Made by a program: the position numbers and the translations under genes | Notes under the pieces: model-generated | Told to the model about the DNA's origin: nothing | The model's input: the letters and a program-made list of their open reading frames with translations, nothing else | The model's database searches: none | Part shown: positions 35,276 to 45,555 of the stretch, piece by piece | How the letters are laid out: every line of letters begins with the position of its first letter | Numbering within the stretch: position 1 is the stretch's first letter | Source of the DNA: Ricinus communis | Taxonomy: Eukaryota > Streptophyta > Magnoliopsida > Malpighiales > Euphorbiaceae | Length of the DNA: 64,000 nt | Assembly: GCF_019578655.1 (NCBI RefSeq) | Contig: NC_063258.1 | Location: 4,137,283 to 4,201,282, forward strand | Reading direction: 5' to 3'

Positions 35276-35774
35276 TGATGATTCACATGTTGTGTTTAGT
35301 TATTTTTTTATAGCATGCAAAATCAAATTTTTGAAAACTTTGGAATCATGTTTAGGACAGTCTTTTGAGATAGTATTGTTCTTGAAATTTCTATGATTTA
35401 TGCCATAAAAACTTCATATTCTTAAAATAGGATGTGAGAGCTCTAAATCGATATATAGAATATAATTTTTAGAGCTCTATGTTAAAAGATATGAGTATGC
35501 AAAATTAGATGTTTAAAATTCGAATTCCGGAATTTCTAATTTCATGATCAACATGGTAAACTTGGCATATTTTTTATTTATATTTAATATTTATTAGATT
35601 TTATAATTGATATGTATTTAAAATATGGAATGAGATCTTTAATTTGACATAAAGAACACTCAAAACCGATATATGTATAAAAAGTTATGAATTTTTGAAT
35701 TAGGGACGTTGAAAGTCAAAATCTGAATTTTTTTTTTTTTAGATTCTAGAGTTCTTGAGGTTGAAAATAAAGTG

Positions 35775-37780
35775 ATTCTCTGTGGGCAATGGTCTCAAGT
35801 GCACACCCAAGTGTCATTAGCGACTACAACACTGTAAGACTTTTCAACCTAATTTGAAATACGCTAACTAATGACTGAAACTAGAGTGAAAAAAGAGTCA
35901 CCACTTGGGTAAATCACTAAGACGCTTTTACTACCTACGTGGCATAACTAGATTCCTTAAGAAAGTATCACCGCATCTAGAAATAGATTCGGAAATTAAT
36001 TTTCTTAATTTTATGTTCCTACCTTTAGTTTTATTATTTAATAACCATTTCCTATAAATGCGATAAAATATTTCTAACCATAACCAATGCAGCATGGCAC
36101 GGGTCCAACTAGTTCTAGCCTAATTTTATTTAAGTCTGGCCCGACCCTTACATGTTATTTACTCTAATTAGCTACTCAATTATATGCATCAAAGCCACTT
36201 ATTCTAGCCTAGTTTTATTATGAAATCTAAGCTTACTAGCTTTTAATCCTAAATAGGCTACTTCTTGCATATAAAAGCCTATTTTAGTTTCCTAAGTCCA
36301 AACAGTTCAATTTATTAATTAGACATGATAAATCCCATCTAGGTCTATTTAGATTTTATAATTAGGTCTAATTACCATCTTATTAACCTAATAGACTACG
36401 GGTTTTATGCTAAAATCGCCTAAGTCTATATGGGTTCGTTTTAATTAGCAATTACTCATCAACTATATACTTGCTCACTAATCATTAGAGAGTACAAAAA
36501 TAAAGAAAAAGAAAAGGAAAAAGCAAGGAAATAACAAATACATCCTTTCTACAACTACTTGATTTAAAGTAGACAAAAATCAATAAAAACGGATGAAAAA
36601 TAGCAAAAGTGGGTAATCCAGAGATCGATGTACAACAAACAGTATGTACAAATACCGTAGAGCTTAACCGGCCAACTATATGGCATTCCAAGTAATAAAT
36701 TTCAGTAGTTTTCCATTTTTCAGCATTTTTAAGCTTCAGAAACACCCAGAGTCGTAATTGTGCATAAAAGAACATAAAAATAGTTATCAGAATATTAAAA
36801 TCAAATCAAATAAAGCAAGAAATAATCAAAATAGAAGGACTAAACCCTAACATATGAGAATATATAGTAATAAGGCAAATAGACTGCAATTGTAACCAAA
36901 CTGAAATAGAGATAAAGTTTAACAATTTATCATGCCAAATCAATTAATACTTATAATAATAATAAGGAAACTAACAAATCTTAAACGTATTGATAGTTAA
37001 AAGAATGGATTAGCTAAAATAGACAAACTTTATCACATGGCAAATCCAAATAAGAAAATTATCCTAAAATGACAGTTTCATCAAAAAAGAAAATAACAAT
37101 ATCGATAGATCTCAATCATGGCAAACCTAGATCTAAGCATGTGAAACATATAACAAATAACATTCATCACATAAACTCTAAATATGTTACTAAGAACACA
37201 AAGATCATATAATATAATGAAAGAATATATGATGAAATGATTGATTTAGAAAACTATGAGGTTGACACCTTATTATGCGAATCCTCGAGTCTCAAGAGTA
37301 AAAGAGGAGGTTAATTCAAAGATTATGTAATAATCCAGAGTGTTTGGTGGGTTAGTGTTTTCTCTTCAAAATCTTAAGACGTTCAAAATTTACTAGTTGT
37401 TCCAAGAATTGCTAAATCCCTGACATTGAGTTTTCTTTTCTATTTATAAAAGAAGTGGAGGAAACTCTAGAGGTCAGGATAATCATCCTTTAATTATCGA
37501 TAATTTCAAAAAATTATTGATAATTAAAAAGATTTATCAAAATTCTTTTTGATCGATAGATACAGATTTAAAAAAAATTGGATAATTATCATTAAAAATT
37601 TATTTTAATTATAAAAGTAATTAGAAGCTAGCTAATTATCATTAAAACCTTCTAGAAAGCATAATTTAATAATTTTCAATGTTTAAAATCGAAAAACATT
37701 GAAAACCATGTGAAAATATGAGTTTTGGGCCAATTAACATTGTGTAGAGCCGATCGGCTCTTTAGTTAGTAAGTTCTAAA
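35775..37780 (-). repeat. Lower-coordinate LTR of a Tat/Ogre-like element (3' LTR on the minus strand)
   Basis: About 35780-36230 aligns with 42474-42935 in the same direction. Shared blocks include TTACTACCTACGTGGCATAACTA against TTACTACTTATGTGGCATGACTA, and CCTGTTATTTACTCTAATT-like text. Beyond 36230 this copy runs on while the other is cut off. Text typical of such LTRs continues, with a CCGATCGG palindrome at 37747, so I place the LTR's far edge only roughly. The minus-strand open frame at 36485-36775 lies within this LTR and is not a gene. Confidence 0.55.
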
Positions 37781-38109
37781 ATTATTAAATTTAGTTTCTA
37801 TACTTGGCAATTTATCTAATTTTGACCCAAAACTTAATTCTTTTATCAATTTAGTCTAATTTGATTTTAAAAAAATAATTTTTAGCTCAATTACTCATAG
37901 CCTTAACCAGGATTTTGACTTTCCTTAACTCCGTGAGATTCGAAAGGAACAATAACTTTCATCACCGAGTTTTTTTTATAATTCTCTCGATATCTAGATT
38001 CAAAAAATAGATGCTTACAGTTTTCCCATGGTTTGATGAGATTTATAAATATATTAATGATTAAATAAATCAAGGATAAATAAGTTGTAGAAGTTACACT
38101 TCGTAGGCT

Positions 38110-38520
38110 CATGACATCTCGAAGACCACCCTCCAAGATAGATGTATGTATAAACTTCTTTCTATTTTTGATTTAAGGACAATGCCCGTTACAACTTGAA
38201 GACCACCCCTCAAGATAAATACACACATTGATTTGGGGACTACACTGGTCACATCTTGAAGACTAGCCCTCAAGATAAATACATGCCTTGATCTAGAGAC
38301 TATGCCGGTCATATCTTAAAGACCATCCCTCAAGATAAATACATGCCTTGATTTAAGGACTATGCCCATCACATCTTGAAGACTACCCCCTAAGATAAAT
38401 ACACGCCTTGATTTAGGGGATACACCCATCACATCTTGAATATCACCCCTCAAGATAAATATACGCCTTGATCTAGAGACTACACTCGTCACATCTTGAA
38501 GACCACCCTTCAAAGTAAAT
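38110..38520 (-). repeat. 60-bp tandem repeat, about 6-7 copies, open as a 20-residue repeat on the minus strand
   Basis: The phrase GAYYACCCCTCAAGATAAAT recurs at 38202, 38262, 38322, 38382, 38442 and 38502, exactly every 60 bases. The full unit is about CTTGATTTAGGGACTACACC plus GGTCACATCTTGAAGACCAC plus CCCTCAAGATAAATACACGC. Because 60 is a multiple of three, the minus strand, which is also the gag strand of the surrounding element, reads a 20-residue repeat near SRHVFILRGGLQDVTGIVLK over long stretches. A partial older copy begins at 38117. It lies between the gag remnant and the 3' LTR. Confidence 0.85.
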
Positions 38521-39000
38521 ATAGAAACTTCCCTTTGTCTTTTGATTTAAGGACTGCACCCGCTGATTTTATGGAGTTTATATGGGTCGATTTCCACTAC
38601 GGGAAGCAAAGAACTGTGATTTTCGCTTCAGGATGAAAAATAATGATTTTCTAGCTCTAAGGACCAAATTGGTAATTTTTCACTTCCAAGTGTTGAACTA
38701 GTATATGCTTAACTCTCTTGGATAACTTCTACTTTGGGATGTGTGTTGATTCTTCAAAACTTAAACTGATTCTGTACTTTCAAAAAATAAATATGTTGGT
38801 GAGCTTTCGCTTCGGAAAGTAAACTGATGATATTTCATTATTTGTATTCCACTTCGGGATGATGATATTCCACTGATGATTTTCTACTTCAAAAAGTAAA
38901 TTCGATAATCTCCACTTCGGGCAGTAAGTTTGAGTATAAATCAAGTATTTTCTGAAGTAAGTTTGAGTGTAAATCAAGTATTTTCTTTCTTTTGAATTTT
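38521..39000 (-). repeat. Degenerate short repeat with CACTTCGGG phrases
   Basis: Variants of TTTTC(G/C)CTTCGGGA, CCACTTCGGGATG and CTACTTCAAAAAGTAAA recur between 38588 and 38930. It continues the repeat-rich, non-coding 3' region of the minus-strand retroelement. No gene is present. Confidence 0.5.
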
Positions 39001-39399
39001 TCTTCATTTTTCTATTATAAGTTAGTGGCATATACAAGTACATAGATATCGCATCAAGTGAATGTGCATGATATGCATGTTATGTATAACATATAATGCA
39101 TTCCTAAAAATCATCCTTTAGTTAGGATAGAGACATTCTAATGCTCAGCAGCAAAAGATTGATGCTTTGACAAGTCAGTTGTCTACTCTTTGATCACATG
39201 GTATATGGAGTCTGATAGGTTGATAAAAAGAGATGAAGACGATGATGCATATTATAGACCTAAAGTTCAAGGTGACCATAGGAAGCATGGATCTACAAAT
39301 AACGCAAGCATGCAACGACTAAATCATTTTGCCTTAGGTTATACTCACAATTGTGCTTTTTCCATAATTTCATGTAGATAACAACAAAATCTTTTCTTT

Positions 39400-39640
39400 T
39401 CTTGTACTTTGATTTTTGTCTAAGCTGTTTTTTCAAGTTTTTGACTTAAAATGCCTTTTTTTTTTTGTTAAATTTTTGTCTAAGCCACCTTTTCAGGGTT
39501 TTGACTTAGCAGGGTTTTTATTTTTTATTTTTTACTTTTTTCTTTACTTTTTCCTTTCTTTTTTGCCTTAACTTTTGTCTGAGCTGTCTTTTTAGATTTT
39601 CGACCTAGTAGGCTTTTTATCTTTCTTTTTTCTAGATTTG
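39400..39640 (-). repeat. Three copies of a ~85-bp repeat (TTTTGTCTAAGC...TTTTGACTTA)
   Basis: TTTTTGTCTAAGCTGTTTTTTCAAGTTTTTGACTTA at about 39411, TTTTTGTCTAAGCCACCTTTTCAGGGTTTTGACTTA near 39474 and CTTTTGTCTGAGCTGTCTTTTTAGATTTTCGACCTA near 39572 are clear copies separated by T-rich tracts. They lie inside the minus-strand retroelement, downstream of its gag remnant. On the minus strand they are A-rich. Confidence 0.65.
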
Positions 39641-40769
39641 GTTGCATGAGAAATGTGAACTGGAGTACTCATATTCTTTTTTGTCAATGCTTGCAGATGA
39701 TTTTACTGATTTTTAAGACTTTTCCTGAGAAAAAATCTCTTGAATAAAAGTTGAAAGACTTTGGCTCCACCGATTCATTGTACATGATGTCAATATTGAT
39801 AAAAACTTGAATGCTACAAATCTTTGAATGTTTTTACAATAGACACAATGATCTTACCTTTATTAAATTTTATTAGATTCTGCTTCTTATTTTGTTTTTC
39901 TTTCTGGTAGTGTGCAAGCAATGAAAACTAATATGTAAGTTTAATAAAAACTCTAATCAAATTTTATTCATTTAATAAGGGCACAAACAAGTACGTTTTC
40001 TATTTCATATAATAGCACTCATGTTACTAACCAGTCTCTTTAGATTTTCTAATCGACTATTTTTTTCTCATTTTATTTTCTTAACTTTTGCTTGACTAGC
40101 CCATACATGTCTTCTAATTAGCAAGATTTGTCTTTCTATTTTCTTATTTTTTTAAAGATAATATATGAGATGGTCCAGTTTGACTTGTGAACTTATTGCT
40201 CCTGAGATTCAAACATCTTTGAGCATAATTTTTTCTTTCTTTGATATGGAAGTTTGCAACTTGATCTAAATTTCTTTTGGGAGTCAAATGCAATTGGCCT
40301 TGCATGTTTCAAGATTAGAGCACTCATCTTTAATCTCTTCTTTCTTCAGAAGTCCTTGTTATCCTCAAGGTTGTCATGTGGTGAGGAATAAACTCGGCCT
40401 TCTTGACTTGCCCCCAATATGGTTAATAATCCTATTACTTTGAATTCAATCTTGTACATAAAATACTATCTCCTTTTTTCTTTTTCTTTTTTTTTTCTCT
40501 GACTTGCCCCCAATATGATTTTTCTCTCTTTAAGAGTTATATCAGGTGCCATAAAAATGTACTTAGGATTATCATTTATGCCCAAATTAAATAAATCAAT
40601 TCAAATAGAATTAATATAAAACATCCTCATTTAGTAGTCATTATAATGCAAAATACCATTAAGATAAACATTATAAAGTAAGCAAAACCGGATTATATTG
40701 TTGATCCTAGAAGCAAGATCATGTCATTATCTTAAAACAAATAAAAAAATTGACTCTTGTGAAGTTTCT

Positions 40770-41670
40770 TCATCTTCAGATGGTAGGTTTTCAATCCCTC
40801 TATCTTCATAGTTTCCCATGTACCCTCCAGCTCTAGCATTTTTAATTTTCTCATTCTTGTAAGCCATCATCATACGAGCTCGCAATGGTTTTAAGGATAA
40901 TCATTTGTATCTTTTCCACCAAAGATGGGAGAGTATTTTAAATTACTATTTGAACTTGATCCTTTTTAGAAGGGTTGTTAACCCTGCTTTGTTTCTCCAT
41001 TTAGTCAAGAAGTCGGAAAAACACTTATCAGGCTTTTTCTTTATTGATTCTAAATTCCTTATAGAGACATCTAGTCATATTGCTGCAAAAAAGCATCACA
41101 AATCTTTTTTCAATAAGATTTGATAGACCTTTCTAACTTATGGTACCTGTCACAACTAACCCTTCTAATTAAAGTACAAACATAATTTGGATCCTAGCCA
41201 AATGAGTAGCACTCATGATAATAGCATATTGCTTCGTGTGCACATTTAAATCTCCAGTCCTATTGAACTTTTGCATTTTAAGCATGTGAAATTTGAGAGG
41301 CAATGTGTTTTCTCCAATCAACATTAGTTCATCGAAATTATAGGTTGAATATAAACCTTGATCTTTCAATATATCCTGCATCTTGTTAAGCCTTTAGTCA
41401 AACTATGCACAATCTTGGATTCCATAACATCTTTTGCAGCAAGACTAAACTCATTCTTAGCTGCTTCTAGTATGTAGTCATCTAAGTTCCAAAGGTGCTT
41501 ACCATGTGCTTCGACATCATGGGTAGTAGTTATAGGGCAATAATAGTCTTTTGGATAGTATGTTTTCCAAGAATCTCAACCAAAGCTTGTTCAAGTTTCT
41601 CTCGGATCATAATCCTTAGGTCGACTATTATTGTGGTCTTAATAGCATCAATATCTTGTGCTTGGGCCAT
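40770..41670 (-). pseudogene. Gag remnant of a Tat/Ogre-like Ty3/gypsy element
   Basis: On the minus strand, an ATG at 41670 opens MAQAQDIDAIKTTIIVDLRI. Further on, at about 41169-41381, the frame reads LPLKFHMLKMQKFNRTGD then a NVHTKQYAIIMSATHL block. This corresponds to the (F/M)xxPKxxKFxGTGDPxxHxxxY motif of Tat-lineage gag. Near 41010-41110 it reads KKPDKCFSDFLTKWRNKAGL, matching the ...ESFADFLTRWRxKA region. The tail near 40770-40850 is acidic (LPSEDEETSQES). Frameshifts and stops break the frame. No protease, reverse transcriptase or integrase follows before the 3' LTR, only repeats. Confidence 0.75.
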
Positions 41671-42449
41671 CTTTATTTCAACTTATGAAATGCTACTTCT
41701 TGAGCTCTTGGTTTGGTTGCTGGTGAAATAGGTCTCTTGATATCCTTTTTGTCTTATCTAAACTAAGGATAATCTAAAATGGCTTTGAAACAAGGAGTTA
41801 GTATGATGCATCACATGCTTGATGCATGATATGCATATAATGTACGTGAATGCACAGGTTAGTAAACACAACAAAGACAAAAAAATATATAAGGCATCAT
41901 ACAATCATTCCTCCCAAACTTATTACTTTCACACACGGCTCGAGATGAGTCATTCTTTCCTAGAATTTTTAGTCTAGGCTTACTATTAACAAGGGATAGT
42001 ACATACCGATGCACATGCCAATAACTCTCAAAGAAATAAACAAACAAGATGATATTTTTCAATATAAAGGCAAAGCTTACATATTTTGGGCCAAGGCCTT
42101 CCAAGATGTGAGCTTCAACCTCTTATAAAGGAGAACATCTCAAACAACAAATAGTTGGATACCTAGAGAAGATTTCTATTATCATTACCATTGGCCGAGC
42201 CTCAAAGAAAAAAGGCTCCCAAAAATAAAACATCATTCCTTTGCTCGTCTCCCCACTCAAGGGTCCATGCGAAGATAGTTAGCCAATGTCGTAATTCCAA
42301 AGTTCGAGTGGAGCTAAAGAACTACTAATTGACATCATCGGGACTATAAGGATCAATGTGCATAGTGTGTAAAAATGGTGAAATGATGCAAGAATGGACT
42401 ATTAAGTGAGAAATAAAGGTAAGAATACATTGAAATCAACTTCTCTTAT

Positions 42450-42466
42450 CCCTAGCGGAGTTGCCA
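42450..42466 (-). other. Primer-binding site of the Tat/Ogre-like element
   Basis: The minus strand reads TGGCAACTCCGCTAGGG, two changes from TGGCGACTCCGCTGGGG, the tRNA-Arg-type primer site I know from Ogre elements. It lies immediately inside the higher-coordinate LTR, which fixes the element's direction as minus. Confidence 0.7.
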
Positions 42467-42467
42467 C

Positions 42468-42940
42468 TATAGGTGGCGGTTTTGGGCAAGCACCTAACTG
42501 TCCTTAGTAACTACGGCATTGCAAGCTTTTCAACATAATTAGAAATATGCTAACTAGTCATAAAGACTAGCACTAAAAAGGAGAGTCGCCACTGGGTAAA
42601 TTACTAAGACAGTTTTACTACTTATGTGGCATGACTAAATTCCTTAAGGAAGTATCGTCACATCTAGAGATGGATCCAAAAATCAACTTTCTTAATTGTG
42701 TATTTCTACCTTGAATTTTATTATTTAATAATCCATTCTCTATAAATATGATAAGATATTTCTATACATAATAAATACAACATGGCAGCAATACAACATG
42801 GCAATAGTACAACATGGAAGGGGTCTAGCTAGTTCTAGCTTAATTTTATTTAAAGCCTTGCCCAAGCCTTACCTGTTATTTACTCTAATTTTCTACTCAA
42901 TTACATGAATCAAAGCCCACTTATTCTAGTCCAATTTTAA
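42468..42940 (-). repeat. Higher-coordinate LTR (5' LTR on the minus strand), truncated
   Basis: This direct-repeat partner of 35780-36230 is adjacent to the primer-binding site. It contains a small local triplication of TACAACATGG at 42777-42815. Similarity to the other LTR stops near 42935, where unrelated T-rich and then G/A-rich sequence begins, so the outer part is lost. Confidence 0.65.
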
Positions 42941-43109
42941 AAAATATTTTTTTTAATAAAAGAACACTTACCAACAAGAGGGAAGGAGGCATGACGACAT
43001 TGGGGAGACATGAGGCGCTGGGGGAGGAGGAGGGGGGAGAAGAGGACAAAGAGGAGAGGGAGAGGGAGAGGAAAGGAGAGAAAATGAGGGGATGAAGGCT
43101 GTAATATAG
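42941..43109. other. Purine-rich tract, function unknown
   Basis: The + strand turns strongly G/A-rich at 42980-43100 (GGGGGAGGAGGAGGGGGGAG, then GAGGAGAGGGAGAGGGAGAG). The minus-strand frame across it is only serine/proline/leucine low complexity. It separates the truncated LTR from the CACTA end. Confidence 0.5.
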
Positions 43110-43603
43110 CCTAAAATTTAGCAACGGCCGCAATCTATTGTTAAATTTTAGAGTTACATATAAACAAAAGAAAATGACATCGTTTCAATAAAATGATTTA
43201 GGATGGATGTGTATCCGTCGCTAAATTTTAGGGTTATGAAGTTATAATTTTAGGCTTACTTTGATGATAGAGTGTGTCATCGTAATTTGGTTAGATTAGC
43301 GACAACGGTCAATTTGTTGCTATTCTAGCCAGTTTAGCAACAGTAAAGGATGTCATTAAACTGGCTGGAAATGTGCTAAACATTCGCGCCACTTTGGCAC
43401 TAAGATTGAGCGCCAAAATTTGGCGTTACAAATAGCGACAGCTGTTGCGCCGTCGATAAACAATCGTTGCTAATCTATTGTTGTATTGTTGCCAACTTCA
43501 GCACCAAAAAAGACATCACTACTCTGTCATAATTACGTCGCTATCTAGTGACGACCATTATCGTCGCTAATAGCCGTCATTAAATGCATGAATCCTTATA
43601 GTG
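43110..43603. mobile_element. One end of a CACTA (En/Spm-type) DNA transposon
   Basis: Read on the minus strand from 43603, the end begins CACTATAAGGATTCATGCAT and is followed by many subterminal copies of a short motif (AGCGACG, GACGGCTATTAGCGACG, TAGCGACAACGG and, on the other strand, CGTCGCTA). A CACTA terminus plus dense subterminal repeats is the hallmark of this superfamily. No transposase is seen. The opposite end, which should also carry CACTA, was not found, so the element is truncated or its other end lies among later insertions. Confidence 0.65.
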
Positions 43604-44480
43604 ATCTATCCACTTTAGTACAAATATGTTTTAACGTAGTATAGAAAAATTTGTTAATAGAATTTATTATCATCCTAATAGTAACATCATCATGTACTAA
43701 AAAAAGGCCCATATTAAAATCCTTTCCAAAGTTTAAAGATAAAAAATATGTTTAATAATAATTACACCTACACCAACTTTATATTTTTTTTCACAAGGTT
43801 TATATATGTTAAATAGTGAGGATTATAATCTCCAACTACCTCAACCTCACCATGCATATATTGCAAACCAAGGGTATACCTTCATTCACCACCATAAATA
43901 AACCTCAAATCCATAGTATTATCCATGCTCATAATAAAATAGAAAACACAATTAACACATATCTTTTCCATATTTAATATTAAATCCATAAGTGTTAAAT
44001 TAATCAATTACAAAAGTTATTTCTCAAATCCCTAATGAACTTACTTTTTCCATTAATGCCATTTTAGTGGTATAAACTCATCGAGTTATTGAATAGTTTA
44101 TTGTACCTAAAGCAAAACCCTAACTAATGAAACCTAAACTTAGGACCACTTCTCAAGTTTGACCAAATACAGACACAAATTTTTTTTTTAATAATAAAAA
44201 GACCAATATGCAAGTAAATCATCAAGCTTTTACGAGTAACCTGGACTATAGATTCTTCTCCTTTCCATAAAGGATTCTTTACTTTGCTAATATCAGACCT
44301 ACACATGTAATTCTAGTTTCCACTCTCTGAAGGTCTTTTGTCTACATCCAGTATTGAAGCTTTTCAATTGTAAACTTGTAATTGCTTCCTTACTTAAGGT
44401 TAAAAAGAGAAAGCACAAAAAACCGAGGATCTTAATTTTGTATAAAATAGTAGTTGAAAAGGAAAAAATGGATTTTTTAA
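43604..44480. other. Intergenic DNA without recognised genes
   Basis: AT-rich sequence with short frames only. The minus-strand frame at 44124-44306 shows no family I know. I see no RNA gene. Confidence 0.4.
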
Positions 44481-44499
44481 TTATGGAGGTAAAATTCCC

Positions 44500-44689
44500 T
44501 CCTAAACATTCTAGGTTATTAGAGACACGCTAGCTAATATAAGCGGTCATATAATTCATAGTTAATCACCATGAACGAAGGGGCTAATATTATTCTTTTT
44601 AAGTCAAATGTCCCAAAATTTAGTTTAGGGGTTTATTTGTACTCGAGGGCTAACATTAAGGGGTGAAAATATACCTTCTCTCAACAAAA
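44500..44689 (-). repeat. Right terminal inverted repeat, Mutator-like
   Basis: Its reverse complement begins GAGAAGGTATATTTTCACCC and aligns with the left repeat at 33865 over at least 65 bp, with weaker similarity farther in (TTAACTATGAATT region). The ends face inward as termini of one element should, but two separate small elements in opposite directions remain possible. Confidence 0.6.
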
Positions 44690-44694
44690 ATTGG

Positions 44695-44870
44695 AACGAC
44701 AAAGGGTCAATTTGCCCTCGAACTTATGTCCAATAGTCAAATACATTCAATTTAAATTCTTTCAACAAATAACCCTTAAATTTATGTCTAAAGGTCAAAT
44801 ATATTCAATTTAAGCCTTTTTCACTAAATAGCTGCTTGAAACTTGTATTCAAGGGTCAAATATACCCACT
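44695..44870. repeat. ~60-bp tandem repeat (GGTCAAATAYATTCAATTTAA), about 2.5 copies
   Basis: TATGTCCAATAGTCAAATACATTCAATTTAA near 44725, TATGTCTAAAGGTCAAATATATTCAATTTAA near 44783 and TGTATTCAAGGGTCAAATATACCCACTTAA near 44844 are successive copies with AAATAACCCTTAAA/AAATAGCTGCTTGAA between them. It directly follows the right inverted repeat and precedes the AT-rich PAA1 upstream region. Confidence 0.6.
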
Positions 44871-45510
44871 TAATTTTTTTATAAAAAGTAAAAATAATAT
44901 TAGATTTTTAAGGTTTTAATTGAATCATAAAAATAAAAAATAATATCTATTTAATTAATTTACTGATACAATATATAATGACGTACTATATAAGAGCGTG
45001 TTTGGTAAAATTTAAAATTTAAATTTAATTAATTTAAAAATAATAAGTTATAAGCCTATTTATTAAGAAAGCTGAAATTCGAATTTATTTAATTTTTAAA
45101 AAATTGAAATTTGATTTATTTAATATTTATCATAATTAAATCTAAAATTTAAAGTTTTTTAAATTTACTTTTATACAATACATTATTAGATATTTGTCTT
45201 AATAAATTAATAAAATAAATATTATTTTTAATTTTCATAATTTAATTAAAATTTAAAATTTTTATAAAAAATTTAAATTAGATGTATTTAATTTTTAAAC
45301 ATTTACTAAAAACTTAAATTCAAAAATTATTTATTAAAATATTTAAATTAGATGTATTTAATATTTTAAATGAAACGGAGCTGGCAAACTGAACCTTTGT
45401 CCAAATTGGAACCATGCTCCCGCTCCCGCTCCGAGTCGGTTCAGTAAATCGAAAGGCTGACATAACAGCAACTGGATATACTGATAGATACTCTTCTCTA
45501 ACAATAGAAA
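44871..45510. other. AT-rich upstream region of PAA1
   Basis: Long A/T runs and repeated ATTTAAATTAGATGTATTTAAT (near 45274 and again 45340). There is no gene. The sequence turns GC-richer at 45370, where the promoter probably begins. Confidence 0.4.
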
Positions 45511-45512
45511 CA

Positions 45513-45525
45513 GATAAAATATATA
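45513..45525 (+). promoter_or_regulatory. TATA-like element of PAA1
   Basis: GATAAAATATATA lies about 30 bases before a CT-rich leader (CTCTGTCTCTGTTCTCTC) and 43 bases before the ATG at 45556. The distance would make a very short leader, so this is tentative. Confidence 0.35.
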
Positions 45526-45555
45526 CGCTCTGTCTCTGTTCTCTCTTCTTCATCA

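Noticed and set aside
36485..36775. Minus-strand frame of 96 codons
   Set aside because: It lies within the retroelement LTR, and I see no protein family in it. It could be a relic, but nothing supports a gene.
38110..38520. A CRISPR-like array
   Set aside because: The 60-bp units are contiguous diverged copies with no separate unique spacers, in a plant retroelement.
33865..44689. An entirely new type of mobile system
   Set aside because: Every recognisable part fits a known class (Mutator-like termini, copia, Tat gypsy, CACTA, GRF-finger gene). The combination is interesting, but nested insertion explains it without a new mechanism.
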